In this document: positions 35,477 through 44,152 of the stretch, one piece after another | Layout of the letters: every line of letters begins with the position of its first letter | Numbering within the stretch: position 1 is the first letter of the stretch | Assembly: GCF_001984575.1 (NCBI RefSeq) | Contig: NZ_LZNS01000001.1 | Location: 5,511,091 to 5,575,090, forward strand | DNA from: Streptomyces sp. MP131-18 | GTDB taxonomy: Bacteria > Actinomycetota > Actinomycetes > Streptomycetales > Streptomycetaceae | Length of the DNA stretch: 64,000 bases | Reading direction: 5' to 3' | Notes under the pieces: model-generated | Databases searched by the model: none | What the model was told of the DNA's origin: nothing | Seen by the model: the letters and a program-made list of their open reading frames with translations, nothing else | Made by a program: the position numbers and the translations under genes

Positions 35477-35878
35477 ATGTCGGTGACGGCCTCGGTCACC
35501 TTGACCGAGTGGACGCCGGCGGCGCTGTTCAGGAAGTGGATCACCGACCGCTGCGGGGCGGACGTCCTGGACTTCATCCAGCAGCTCCACGCCGAGCACG
35601 AGGTGCTGGCCGGCCCCACCGCGGCGAACACCGACCGCCACCTCGCGGCCCTGACGACGGTGCCGTGGCTGCTGCACGCCGCCGTCGCCGCCAAGATCGT
35701 CGCCCTGGACCACCTCACCGGCCGCGCGGCCGAATCCCCCGACCGCGGCGCATTCTGGCAGGCCCGGCCCGCCTTCGTGCGGCTGCTGCCCTACTTCCGT
35801 CGGGTACACCAGGTGGGCATGAGCACGGCCCACGGCGAACCGCTGGCCCGCTGCCCCACCTCCGCCGGGGAGCCGTAG
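35477..35878 (+). CDS. Hypothetical protein, 133 aa, beside the lanthipeptide cluster
   Basis: A 133-residue protein with nearly every codon ending in G or C, which supports real coding. It is helical and soluble-looking: ADVLDFIQQLHAEHEVLAG, WLLHAAVAAKIVALDHLTG and AFVRLLPYFRRVHQVGM. No motif for DNA binding, transport or catalysis is recognised and no close family is known to me. No obvious Shine-Dalgarno precedes the ATG, and the true start could be elsewhere or the gene may be a fragment. It points away from the lan genes; a role in their regulation or immunity is only a guess. Confidence 0.55.
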   Translation: MSVTASVTLTEWTPAALFRKWITDRCGADVLDFIQQLHAEHEVLAGPTAANTDRHLAALTTVPWLLHAAVAAKIVALDHLTGRAAESPDRGAFWQARPAFVRLLPYFRRVHQVGMSTAHGEPLARCPTSAGEP

Positions 35879-36033
35879 CCCCGGCCGCGCAGGGGCGTGC
35901 GGGAGGCAGTCGCGGGACTCCGGGCGGGGTGACGGACCCGGCCCGGCCCTCGGGCGTCGGACCTATCGGTGCGCGCCCGAACCGCGCCGCGCCGGCCCGC
36001 GAGCGTCCGGCAGGCGGCCGTTCCGCCTCGCGG

Positions 36034-36618
36034 TCACGCCCGCTCGTCACCCGCACCACGCAGGGACGCGCGTGGCACACCCGCCAGTTCGGCGGTTTCG
36101 ACCGCGGCCCGGTTGCGAGCCGCGTCCAGGCCTTCACGTGCCGAGGCGTCGACGTGAACGCGCGACGCCGGGTCCAAGGGCAGGACGCGGATCTCCACAC
36201 CGTGCCGAGCGGCCGCGTCCGCGAAGCGGCGGAGTCCGATCTCCCACTCGGGGCGGTACCAGAAATGATCGGCGACGAGCCGGCCGCCGATGTGGGCCCG
36301 GGCGGCGTCGCCCGTGTAACGCGGCCTCAGCCGTACCTCCCCGTCGCCTGCCAGAGCCGATGCCGGAACGGTGACGCGGTACACGGCGGCCTTGCCGAAG
36401 CGTCACAAAGCGGCGCACGCCGAGGTCACCGTCGAAGCGGAACGTGCCGCGCTCGTTCTCGTGCTGGTTCCGGAACAGGTAGGTCGCCACGAGAGACGAC
36501 CGTCCCGGAGCGGGCTCCGGCTGTCGACGGTCAGTGTGTGCGACGCGGTGGTTGAACTGCCCATGGGCAGGTGCCCCATCAGGGGCGCGGCTGCTTCGTG
36601 AACATGCAGAGACAACAT
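36034..36618 (-). pseudogene. GH35 glycosidase relic with internal deletions
   Basis: Three pieces of one GH35-type protein remain in order but in different frames. First, the N-terminal strand LTVDSRSPLRDGR; second, ATYLFRNQHENERGTFRFDGDLGVRRFV (read across), which equals the barrel segment VVATYLFWHHHEEQQGEFRFEG of the intact gene at 27302; third, the C-terminal domain VYRVTVPASALAGDGEV...AHIGGRLVADHFWYRPEWEIGL, which matches the intact gene's ARAEIGGTPVADQYWNGAPWEIDL. About 30 residues are missing at the first join and several hundred at the second. It reads away from the GntR regulator gene, its likely former controller. Confidence 0.75.
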
Positions 36619-36693
36619 GACAGGCGGCTACTGCGGGGCGGCGGCTCGGTGGAGCGCGTTCATCGTGGAGGGAGCCACGGGCAGCGTCAAGAT

Positions 36694-36723
36694 GTATTCA
36701 TAATTAATGCCTACTGCTAGGGT
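36694..36723. promoter_or_regulatory. AT-rich control region between GH35 relic and GntR gene
   Basis: The segment TATTCATAATTAATGCC (36695-36711) is far more AT-rich than its surroundings, and TAGGGT at 36718-36723 could be the -10 of the regulator gene. On the minus strand it contains AATTATGA, also present in the GH35 promoter at 29749-29760, making it a candidate operator for the regulator. Confidence 0.45.
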
Positions 36724-36779
36724 GGGTGGGCCAGGCCTCCACATCTGGGGCCCGCGCAGACCCCGAGGAGAGACCCGCC

Positions 36780-37502
36780 ATGGCGTCGTACACCGGAAGA
36801 GGCGTTCACGGGCAGGTCGTCCGCGTCCTCGGCCTGCGTATCGTCGGCGGTGACTTGCCCGAGGGAGCCACTCTCGACATGCGTGGCCTCGGGGAAGAAC
36901 TCGACGTCAGCCTCACCGTGATGCGCGAGTCCATGAAGGTGCTCGCCGGCAAGGGCCTGATAGACGCTCGCCAGAAGCGTGGAACTTTCGTCAGGGAGCG
37001 CAGCAATTGGAACCTGCTCGACGCGGACATCATCCGCTGGCAGGTCGAGAGCGGCGCCGGACAGCGCCTCATGCGTGACCTCGCCGAGGTGCGCGCGATC
37101 GTGGAGCCGGCCGCCGCTCACCGTGCGGCCCTCAACCGGACAGAAGGCGATCTGCGAGCGCTGGAGACCGCGCTCGACGCGATGACCCATGCCCGCGCTC
37201 ACTTCTCCGCGGACGCCGCCGAGGCCGACGCCGCATTCCACCGCGCCCTGCTCTGTGCCACCGGCAACGAGATGCTCGCGCGCATGGACCTCCTCCTTGA
37301 GCCCGGGCTACGCGAACGCGACCGGGTCGTCCACTCCCACGATCAGGCCAACGACCCCGTCCCCAGCCACCGGGCCGTCCTCGACGCGATCCGCGACCAG
37401 GACCCCGCCCGCGCGGAGCTTGCCATGCTCGACCTCCTCGCCAAGGCCACCCACGACCTCGACCGGATCACCGGCAGCGTCTCCGCGGCGCACCAGCCCT
37501 GA
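36780..37502 (+). CDS. GntR/FadR-family (FCD) transcriptional regulator
   Basis: A 240-residue repressor-type protein. Residues 1-75 are the GntR winged helix (VVRVLGLRIVGGDLPEGATL, LGEELDVSLTVMRESMKVLAGKGLI, KRGTFV); residues about 95-225 are the FCD ligand domain with helices that usually bind a metal and a sugar acid (FHRALLCATGNEM, SHRAVLDAIRDQD). The overall look is DgoR-like, the regulator of galactonate genes, which fits the GH35 genes on both sides. Start ATG at 36780 with GAGGAG upstream; an earlier GTG is less likely. The pathway genes it once governed are mostly broken here. Confidence 0.88.
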   Translation: MASYTGRGVHGQVVRVLGLRIVGGDLPEGATLDMRGLGEELDVSLTVMRESMKVLAGKGLIDARQKRGTFVRERSNWNLLDADIIRWQVESGAGQRLMRDLAEVRAIVEPAAAHRAALNRTEGDLRALETALDAMTHARAHFSADAAEADAAFHRALLCATGNEMLARMDLLLEPGLRERDRVVHSHDQANDPVPSHRAVLDAIRDQDPARAELAMLDLLAKATHDLDRITGSVSAAHQP

Positions 37503-38148
37503 CACCTCTTCCGCCCTCACCGACGGGCCTGCGGTGCGGCGCGAGGCCCGGCTCACCGGCCCTGCCGTCGGGGCCCCTTCGCGTTCTCCTCCTGGCTCCC
37601 GCTCCCGCGCGTTCTGCCCGCTGAGCCTGTGCCCGGTCTGTCCGGGCACACGTGAGCACCGTTACCTACCGGTCTACCGGGTCCAGGTCCATGCCAAGGG
37701 CCGCGAGCACGAGGTGAAAGCTCTGTCCCCATAAGCGGTGGTGGCGAAGCGTGACTGGCGTCATTGGCGCCGCGTGCGGGGTGCCGGGTGGAACGCGTCA
37801 TCGGGCTCCACGGCGTTCGGCAGGACATCGCCGTGCCGCGGACCCACCGGCCGGTGGGCATCAGCCAGGAGCTGGCGATCGCGCGGTACGAGGACAGCTG
37901 TCGGCTCTGCTGCGTCCGCGGCCCTGGACTGGCCGAGCAGCTCGGCCGAAGGCCGCGAGGGGACCGGGAGCCGCGGGGCGCGGGGGCCCGTGTAGGGTCG
38001 CCTGATCCACGGCGGGGCGGCCGCCGTCCCCGCTCCGGGCACGGTTGGGGGCAGGACGGTCGTGATGGTTTCCGGGTCTTGGAAGAAGCCGCCGGCCGCC
38101 GGCCGTGGCCGGGTTGCCGCGGCGGGCGGTGCGGCGGACGATGAGGCC
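37503..38148. other. Intergenic stretch at the right edge of the island
   Basis: About 650 bp with no gene I can support. It starts with the terminator hairpin of the GntR gene (37629-37649). Several open frames are Arg-rich or proline-rich and change frame often; a plus-strand run ending YRVQVHAKGREHEVKALSP and another with VERVIGLHGVRQDIAVPR look vaguely protein-like and could be debris of an insertion element or lost gene, but I could not identify them. Confidence 0.45.
37629..37649. terminator. Terminator-like hairpin after the GntR gene
   Basis: GTGCCCGG (37629-37636) pairs perfectly with CCGGGCAC (37642-37649) over a 5-nt loop, 127 bp after the regulator's stop. Confidence 0.6.
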
Positions 38149-38694
38149 GTGCCCCAGCTCGTCCAGCCCACCACCGCGGTCCACGCCTCGTTTCTCGAAG
38201 CGGTGGAAGAGTTCGAGGCGGAGGGGCGCGGCACCCTGGAGGACAACTCCATGCTGGGCCGCGACATCTCCGTCTTCGGCCGCCGCTGGCAGGACCCCGA
38301 AACGTTCGCCCAGTACGTCGCGGAGAACATAGCCGCGGCCCGCGACGACACCCTGCCGCCGCCCGGCTTCGTGCGTGCCACGATCCTGTGGTGGGTCGAA
38401 GGGGACACCTTCCTCGGCCGCCTGTCCATACGCCACCGGCTCACCCGGCGGCTGCTCGACTGGGGCGGGCTCATCGGCTACGACGTGCGGCCCTCCGCGC
38501 GCCGCCGCGGCCACGCCACCGGCATGCTGCGCGCGTCCCTCCCGCTCGCCCGCCGGCTCGGGCACGACCCGGTGCTGGTGACCTGTGACCACGACAACGT
38601 GGCGTCACGGAAGGTCATCGAGGCGTGCGGCGGGGTCTTCGAGGACCGGCGGGGGGAGAAGCTGCGGTACTGGATAGCCACCGGTGGGACGTAA
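38149..38694 (+). CDS. GNAT-family N-acetyltransferase
   Basis: A 181-residue acetyltransferase. The acetyl-CoA loop is VRPSARRRGHATGML (about residues 112-126), followed by DPVLVTCDHDNVASRKVIEACGG, the usual beta5-alpha4 segment, and a C-terminal strand LRYWIATG. The N-terminal helical part VHASFLEAVEEFEAEGRG is typical of a streptomycete subgroup with unknown substrate. I choose the GTG at 38149 rather than the ATG at 38062, whose extra residues are Gly/Ala/Arg-rich. The protein probably belongs to the core block, just before the DUF2344 gene. Confidence 0.83.
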   Translation: MPQLVQPTTAVHASFLEAVEEFEAEGRGTLEDNSMLGRDISVFGRRWQDPETFAQYVAENIAAARDDTLPPPGFVRATILWWVEGDTFLGRLSIRHRLTRRLLDWGGLIGYDVRPSARRRGHATGMLRASLPLARRLGHDPVLVTCDHDNVASRKVIEACGGVFEDRRGEKLRYWIATGGT

Positions 38695-38798
38695 CCTGGA
38701 AGTAAGCAACGGCCCGTGACCGGGCCGGAGAGTTTCGTACGAGGGACTGAAGACCACTGGGCAAGCGACAGCCCGTAGGCCCGCCGCCCGCTCCCGCG

Positions 38799-39590
38799 GT
38801 GCAGCGCATCCGGATGCGGTATACGAAGCGGGGCCGCCTGCGGTTCACCAGCCACCGCGATTTCCAGCGCGCCTTCGAGCGCGCCCTGCGCCGGGCCGGG
38901 GTACCCATGGCGTACTCCGCGGGGTTCACCCCGCACCCCAAGGTCTCCTACGCGAACGCCGCGCCGACCGGCACGGCGAGCGAGGCGGAGTACCTGGAGA
39001 TCGCCCTGACCGAGCGGCGGGACGTCGAGGAGCTGAGAGCCCGCCTCGACGCCTCGCTGCCGGACGGCCTCGACATCGTGGACATGGTGGAGGCCCGCAC
39101 CACCGACTTCGCCGAGCAGTTGCAGGCGTCCCAGTGGGAGCTGCGGCTGGACGGCGTACAGCCCCTGGACGCGGACCGCGCGGTCGCCGCTTTTCTGGCC
39201 GCCGAGGCCGTCGAGGTGCAGCGGCGGACGAAGAAGGGCCTGCGCGCCTTCGACGCCCGCGCCGCCGTCGTATCGCTCGCCACGGTGCCGTCCGGAACGG
39301 CAGCAGGTGGGTCCCATGGGCCTGACACCCAGCCTTGTGCGATACTGCGCCTGGTAGTACGGCACCTTACCCCTGCCGTACGACCCGACGACGTCCTGTC
39401 CGGTCTCCGCGCTAAGGCCGACCTGGCGCCGCCGGTCCCCGCAGCGGTGACCAGGCTGGCGCAGGGGCCACTCGATGAGGAGAACGGCACGGTGACCGAC
39501 CCGTTCGCGCCTGACCGCGACGCTGCCGAAGCCGCCCTGACCAGGGCCGCCGGACAGCAGGCCGCGGCGGCGCCGGGGGTCACCGGATAG
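38799..39590 (+). CDS. DUF2344 / TIGR03936 radical SAM-associated protein
   Basis: A 263-residue protein opening with IRMRYTKRGRLRFTSHRDFQRAFERALRRAG, AYSAGFTPHPKVSYANA, the hallmark of DUF2344. It is the partner of the large radical SAM protein (here at 23980), with which it is normally adjacent or fused; the reaction is unknown. The GTG start at 38799 begins right at the conserved domain. It precedes the RNase E/G gene, as in other streptomycetes. The separation from its partner by 13 kb reveals the accessory island. Confidence 0.9.
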   Translation: MQRIRMRYTKRGRLRFTSHRDFQRAFERALRRAGVPMAYSAGFTPHPKVSYANAAPTGTASEAEYLEIALTERRDVEELRARLDASLPDGLDIVDMVEARTTDFAEQLQASQWELRLDGVQPLDADRAVAAFLAAEAVEVQRRTKKGLRAFDARAAVVSLATVPSGTAAGGSHGPDTQPCAILRLVVRHLTPAVRPDDVLSGLRAKADLAPPVPAAVTRLAQGPLDEENGTVTDPFAPDRDAAEAALTRAAGQQAAAAPGVTG

Positions 39591-39787
39591 CGATGCCGTT
39601 GCTGTGCCGCAGAACGGCCGGGGGCCTGGGAGCCACTCGGGCCGGGCTGTTCCGGGCGGCGCACCGACCAGCAGACTTTCGCCGTAGCCGGACCCAGTGG
39701 TCCGGAACCGGCGAGTAAAACGACAGCTCTCGAGCGGCGCCCGCTAGGCGGTGAGGCGCCCGGGAGCGTGACGGGAGAACCGCCCGC

Positions 39788-42700
39788 ATGCACGAGGCCA
39801 ACGAATCCGTGGGGCCGAACGGTGCCGAGCGCACCGGGGACACCCCCGCGGCCACTACGACAACGGACAAGAACACCACACCGAGTGACACCCTCCCGCC
39901 CCGGCGCCGCCGGGCGGCGACCCGCCCGGCCGGCCCTCCGGCCGCGGTGGCGGAGGAGGAGAGCAGGACGGACGAGGCCGAGCAGGCCGCGCCGCGGAAG
40001 CGGCGCCGTGTGACGCGCGTCGCGTCCGAGCCGGAAACGGAAGCGCAGCAGGAGCCGCAGCAGGAGCCGGTGGCCGCGGAGGCGGAGGCGGAGGGTGCTG
40101 CGCCGCGGAAGCGGCGTCGTGCGACGCGTGCTGTGTCGGCGCCTGAGCCGGTGGCTGAGGAAGCGGTGGCCGAGGAGCCGCCTGCGGAGGAGGCCGCGCC
40201 CGCGCGGAAGCGGCGTCGTGCGGCGGCCGATGAGCCGGTGGCCGCGGAGGCGGAGGCGGAGGGTGCTGCGCCGCGGAAGCGGCGTCGTGCGACGCGTGCT
40301 GTGTCGGCGCCTGAGCCGGTGGCTGAGGAAGCGGTGGCCGAGGAGCCGTCCGCGGAGGAGGCCGCGCCCGCGCGGAAGCGGCGTCGTGCGGCGGCCGATG
40401 AGCCGGCGGCCGCGGAGACCGCGCCCGCGCGGCGGCGGCGCCGCACCGCGTCCGTGCCCGAGGCGGTGGAGGAGCCCGCGGCCGCGGAACCGGCCGCCGA
40501 GCCCGAGCCCGAGCCCGAGCCCGCCGCGCCCCGGCGCAGGCGCCGGGCGGCGCGTGCGGCGGGCGAGGCGGCGGAGACGCCCGCCGAGGAGCCGCAGATC
40601 ACCGCGCAGGAGCCGGAGCAGGCCGTGGAGGCGCCCACGTCGCGCAGGCGGCGGCGGTCCGCGCGCGAGGCGGCGGAGCCGGAGGCCGTCGCCGAGGTGC
40701 CGGACGAGGCCGACGCGGCTGCCGTGCCGGACGAGAGCGACACGCCCCTGCCCCCGGCGGTGCCGGTGGCGACCGCCGTGTTCCAGGCGCCGGTGTTCCA
40801 GGCGCCCATGTTCCAGACTCCGCAGCGGGCCGCCGAGGAGGCGGTGCGCAGCGCCGCTCCGGCGACCGGGCCCGAGGAGGCGGAGGGGCCGGAGGAGCCC
40901 GAGGACGAGGACGAGCAGGACGTCGAGGACGTCGAGGACGTCGCCGAGGAGGAGGACGAGTCGCAGGCCGACCGTCCGGCCCGCAGGCGGCGCCGCGGCG
41001 GTCGGCGGCGGCGCCGCGGGGAGACCGCGGAGCGTGCCGCGGCGGCAGTCGCGGGGACCGACGCCGGGGACGGCGACGAGGAGACCGCGCCCGAGGCGGA
41101 GGCCGAGCCGGAGTCCGGCGCGGCGGAGCCCGCGAAGGACGCGGACGTGGACGAGGACGCCGACGCCGAGGCGGAGGCCGAGGAGCAGGCGGAGGGCGGC
41201 GGTTCCTCGCGGCGCAGGCGCCGGCGCAGGCGGCGCAGCGGCGATTCGGGCGACGGCGCGGGTGGCGACGACCCGGAGCGCACCGTCGTCAAGGTCAGGG
41301 AGCCGCGCCGCAAGCGGGACGAGGCGACCGAGAGTTCGGACGGCGTGCAGTCGATCAAGGGCTCCACGCGTCTGGAGGCGAAGAAGCAGCGCCGCCGCGA
41401 GGGCCGCGAGCAGGGGCGGCGCCGCGCGCCGATCATCACCGAGGCGGAGTTCCTGGCGCGCCGGGAGTCCGTCGAGCGGGTCATGATCGTGCGGCAGAGC
41501 GGCGAGCGCACGCAGATCGCGGTGCTGGAGGACGACGTCCTCGTCGAGCACTTCGTGAACAAGGAGCAGTCGGCCTCCTACGTCGGCAACGTGTACCTCG
41601 GCAAGGTGCAGAACGTGCTGCCGTCGATGGAGGCGGCGTTCGTCGACATCGGCAAGGGCCGCAACGCGGTGCTCTACGCGGGCGAGGTCAACTTCGAGGC
41701 ACTCGGCCTCGGGAACGGGCCGCGCCGGATCGAGAGCGCGCTGAAGTCCGGGCAGCCGGTCCTCGTTCAGGTCACCAAGGACCCCATCGGTCATAAGGGC
41801 GCGCGGCTGACCAGCCAGATCTCGCTGCCCGGCCGGTACCTGGTGTACGTGCCCGAGGGGTCGATGACCGGGATCAGCCGCAAGCTGCCCGACACCGAGC
41901 GGACCCGGCTGAAGCAGGTGCTGAAGCGGATCGTTCCGGAGAACGCGGGCGTCATCGTGCGCACCGCGGCCGAGGGCGCGAGCGAGGACGAGCTGACCCG
42001 GGACGTCGAGCGGCTCCAGGCGCAGTGGGAGGAGATCCGCAAGAAGGCGAAGAAGGGCAACGCGCCGGCGCTGCTCTACGGCGAGCCGGACATGACGGTG
42101 CGCGTGGTCCGCGACATCTTCAACGAGGACTTCTCGAAGGTCATCGTCAGCGGCGACGACGCGTGGGAGACGATCCACGGGTACGTCGCGCACGTGGCCC
42201 CCGACCTCCAGGAGCGCCTCCAGCGGTGGACCTCGGACGTGGACGTGTTCGCCACGTACCGCATCGACGAGCAGCTGATGAAGGCCCTGGACCGGAAGGT
42301 GTGGCTGCCGAGCGGCGGTTCGCTGGTCATCGACAGGACCGAGGCGATGGTCGTCATCGACGTGAACACCGGCAGGTTCACGGGCCAGGGAGGCAACCTG
42401 GAGGAGACCGTCACCAGGAACAACCTGGAGGCGGCCGAGGAGATCGTGCGCCAGCTGCGGCTTCGCGACCTCGGCGGCATCATCGTCATCGACTTCATCG
42501 ACATGGTGCTCGAATCCAACCGTGACCTGGTGCTGCGGCGGCTGCTCGAATGCCTGGGCCGCGACCGGACGAAGCACCAGGTGGCGGAGGTCACCTCGCT
42601 CGGCCTGGTGCAGATGACGCGCAAGCGGGTCGGGCAGGGGCTGCTCGAGTCGTTCTCGGAGCCGTGCGTGCACTGCAACGGCCGGGGCGTCATCGTGCAT

Positions 42701-43585
42701 GCGGACCACGTGCACGCGCCCGGCGGCGGTGGCGGCGGCAAGAAGAGCAGGAAGCGGGCGCGGGCCGCCGCGGCGGAGGAGCCGCAGCCCACGGCCGCGG
42801 AGGCGCAGCCCGCGCCGGCCGCGGTCGCGGAGAGCGCCGAGCCGGTGGAGCCGATCGTGCCGCCGGAGACGGTGGAGCGGAACGAGCCGGTCGAGCCCGT
42901 CGAGCCCGTTGAGGAGCCGGTGGAGCCGTCGCCCGAGCCGCGGCGGCGGCGCCGCGTCTCCCGCAAGGCGAGCGCGCCCGCCGGTCCCGCGGGGGAGGGC
43001 GCGGTGACCGTGGTCACCGCGGAGCAGCCGTCCGCCGCGGCGGAGCCGGAGCCCGCGCCGGAGCCCGAGCCGGAGCCCGCGCCGGAGCCCGAGCCCGCGA
43101 CCGCCCGGCGGCGTGGGAGCCGTAAGGTCTCCGTCCCGGCCGGTGCGCCGAGGAGCGCGGAGGAGCCCGCGGTGGTCGTGGTCACGGCCACCGAGCCGGA
43201 GCCGGAGCCCGTTCGGGAGCCGGAGGCCGTTCGGGAGCCGGAGGCCGGCACCGTGTCCGAGGCGCCGCCGCGGCGCAGGGCGGTGCGGCGGGCGTCCGCC
43301 CCGGCCGGTTCGCCGGAGGGCGCCACCGAGGCGGTCGTGACGGTCGTGACGGCCGGTGCGGCGAAGAAGTCGGCGAAGAAGACGGCAACCAAGTCGGCGG
43401 CCAAGACCGCGGCCAAGAAGACCGCGAAGAAGACGGCCAAGAAGACCGCCGCCAAGAAGACGGCGACGAAGAAGACCGCGGCCAAGAAGACGGCCAAGAA
43501 GGCCACGGCGAAGAAGGCGGCCAAGGCCACGTCGGCGGCGGAGCAGCAGCAGCCGCCCTCGGTGTCCGCCACGGCCGGGGAGTGA
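39788..43585 (+). CDS. rne: Ribonuclease E/G with long low-complexity arms
   Basis: A 1265-residue RNase E/G. The catalytic core covers about residues 560-970: S1 domain (YVGNVYLGKVQNVLPSMEAAF, near 595), metal-binding acids in DVNTG (near 858) and IDFIDM (near 900), and the CVHCNGRG zinc link near 961. The N-terminal 540 residues are Ala/Glu/Arg-rich with repeated APRKRRRATR or PARKRRRAAAD blocks, including a 168-bp tandem duplication. The C terminus (about 1190-1250) is Lys-Ala rich (AKKTAKKTAAKK), like histone H1 tails. It starts RNA decay and matures rRNA and tRNA. The arms should bind RNA and degradosome partners. ATG with GGGAGAA upstream. Confidence 0.95.
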   Translation: MHEANESVGPNGAERTGDTPAATTTTDKNTTPSDTLPPRRRRAATRPAGPPAAVAEEESRTDEAEQAAPRKRRRVTRVASEPETEAQQEPQQEPVAAEAEAEGAAPRKRRRATRAVSAPEPVAEEAVAEEPPAEEAAPARKRRRAAADEPVAAEAEAEGAAPRKRRRATRAVSAPEPVAEEAVAEEPSAEEAAPARKRRRAAADEPAAAETAPARRRRRTASVPEAVEEPAAAEPAAEPEPEPEPAAPRRRRRAARAAGEAAETPAEEPQITAQEPEQAVEAPTSRRRRRSAREAAEPEAVAEVPDEADAAAVPDESDTPLPPAVPVATAVFQAPVFQAPMFQTPQRAAEEAVRSAAPATGPEEAEGPEEPEDEDEQDVEDVEDVAEEEDESQADRPARRRRRGGRRRRRGETAERAAAAVAGTDAGDGDEETAPEAEAEPESGAAEPAKDADVDEDADAEAEAEEQAEGGGSSRRRRRRRRRSGDSGDGAGGDDPERTVVKVREPRRKRDEATESSDGVQSIKGSTRLEAKKQRRREGREQGRRRAPIITEAEFLARRESVERVMIVRQSGERTQIAVLEDDVLVEHFVNKEQSASYVGNVYLGKVQNVLPSMEAAFVDIGKGRNAVLYAGEVNFEALGLGNGPRRIESALKSGQPVLVQVTKDPIGHKGARLTSQISLPGRYLVYVPEGSMTGISRKLPDTERTRLKQVLKRIVPENAGVIVRTAAEGASEDELTRDVERLQAQWEEIRKKAKKGNAPALLYGEPDMTVRVVRDIFNEDFSKVIVSGDDAWETIHGYVAHVAPDLQERLQRWTSDVDVFATYRIDEQLMKALDRKVWLPSGGSLVIDRTEAMVVIDVNTGRFTGQGGNLEETVTRNNLEAAEEIVRQLRLRDLGGIIVIDFIDMVLESNRDLVLRRLLECLGRDRTKHQVAEVTSLGLVQMTRKRVGQGLLESFSEPCVHCNGRGVIVHADHVHAPGGGGGGKKSRKRARAAAAEEPQPTAAEAQPAPAAVAESAEPVEPIVPPETVERNEPVEPVEPVEEPVEPSPEPRRRRRVSRKASAPAGPAGEGAVTVVTAEQPSAAAEPEPAPEPEPEPAPEPEPATARRRGSRKVSVPAGAPRSAEEPAVVVVTATEPEPEPVREPEAVREPEAGTVSEAPPRRRAVRRASAPAGSPEGATEAVVTVVTAGAAKKSAKKTATKSAAKTAAKKTAKKTAKKTAAKKTATKKTAAKKTAKKATAKKAAKATSAAEQQQPPSVSATAGE
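40064..40399 (+). repeat. 168-bp tandem duplication in the RNase E/G gene
   Basis: Copy 1 is 40064-40231 and copy 2 is 40232-40399; they are in frame (56 codons each) and differ only around GAGCCGCCTGCG versus GAGCCGTCCGCG. A third partial start follows at 40400. Near identity in a fast-changing disordered arm indicates a recent event. Confidence 0.93.
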
Positions 43586-43589
43586 GTGC

Positions 43590-43631
43590 CCGGGTCCGCC
43601 GCCGCCCCCGCGGGGGCGGCGGCGGACCCGG
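43590..43631. terminator. Terminator after RNase E/G gene
   Basis: A perfect palindrome of two 21-nt arms, CCGGGTCCGCCGCCGCCCCCG (shown here only by position, 43590-43610) and its complement (43611-43631), 4 bp after the stop codon. In RNA it would fold with a small loop at the CCCCCGCGGGGG centre. Confidence 0.88.
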
Positions 43632-43636
43632 CTGAT

Positions 43637-43666
43637 TTGACCGGCTTGTTGACGTCTCCGTATTCT
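43637..43666 (+). promoter_or_regulatory. Promoter of rplU-rpmA
   Basis: TTGACC (43637-43642), an 18-nt spacer and TATTCT (43661-43666) give a good vegetative promoter right after the upstream terminator. The leader before rplU would be about 145 nt, long enough for an L21-type autoregulatory structure. Confidence 0.6.
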
Positions 43667-43817
43667 TGGCGATCGGCGTGTCATCAGGCCCGCCATCCCC
43701 CTGAGCACTCATCCTCCCGCGCGGCGCACGCTCGTTTCCGCGTCCGTCCGGGAGAGGCCGGGTTTGCCGCCCGCTGCTGGCATCAGGGGTTCCGTATCGA
43801 GCGAGGGAGAGTTCCGC

Positions 43818-44138
43818 GTGTACGCGATCGTGCGCACCGGCGGCCGTCAGCAGAAGGTGTCTGTGGGCGACGTCATCGAGGTTGACCGGATGGCGAGCGA
43901 GGTGGGCGACACCGTCGAGCTCTCCGCCCTCCTCGTCGTCGACGGTGAGACCGTCACCAGCGACCCGTGGGTGCTGGCCGGAGTGAAGGTCCGGGCCGAG
44001 GTGACCGACCACCACAAGGGCGACAAGATCCGGATCCAGAAGTTCAAGAACAAGACCGGCTACCGTCGGCGGATGGGTCACCGTCAGCTGCACACCCAGC
44101 TGAAGATCACCGACATCCCCGCCCCGGCCTCGAAGTAA
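43818..44138 (+). CDS. rplU: 50S ribosomal protein L21
   Basis: A 106-residue L21 of standard length. The opening YAIVRTGGRQQKVSVGD and the basic KGDKIRIQKFKNKTGYRRRMGHRQ region that binds 23S rRNA are diagnostic. Start GTG at 43818 after GAGGGAGA. rpmA follows after 14 bp in the same operon. Confidence 0.97.
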   Translation: MYAIVRTGGRQQKVSVGDVIEVDRMASEVGDTVELSALLVVDGETVTSDPWVLAGVKVRAEVTDHHKGDKIRIQKFKNKTGYRRRMGHRQLHTQLKITDIPAPASK

Positions 44139-44152
44139 GGGACTGAGCACAC

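Noticed and set aside
35401..35520. Coding-like minus-strand tail (...AAELDQRAAALS)
   Set aside because: Looks like the end of a protein, but it has no credible upstream part and overlaps the plus-strand gene at 35477; too little to call.
37640..38145. Possible transposase debris right of the GntR gene
   Set aside because: No catalytic motif, inverted ends or consistent frame could be found.
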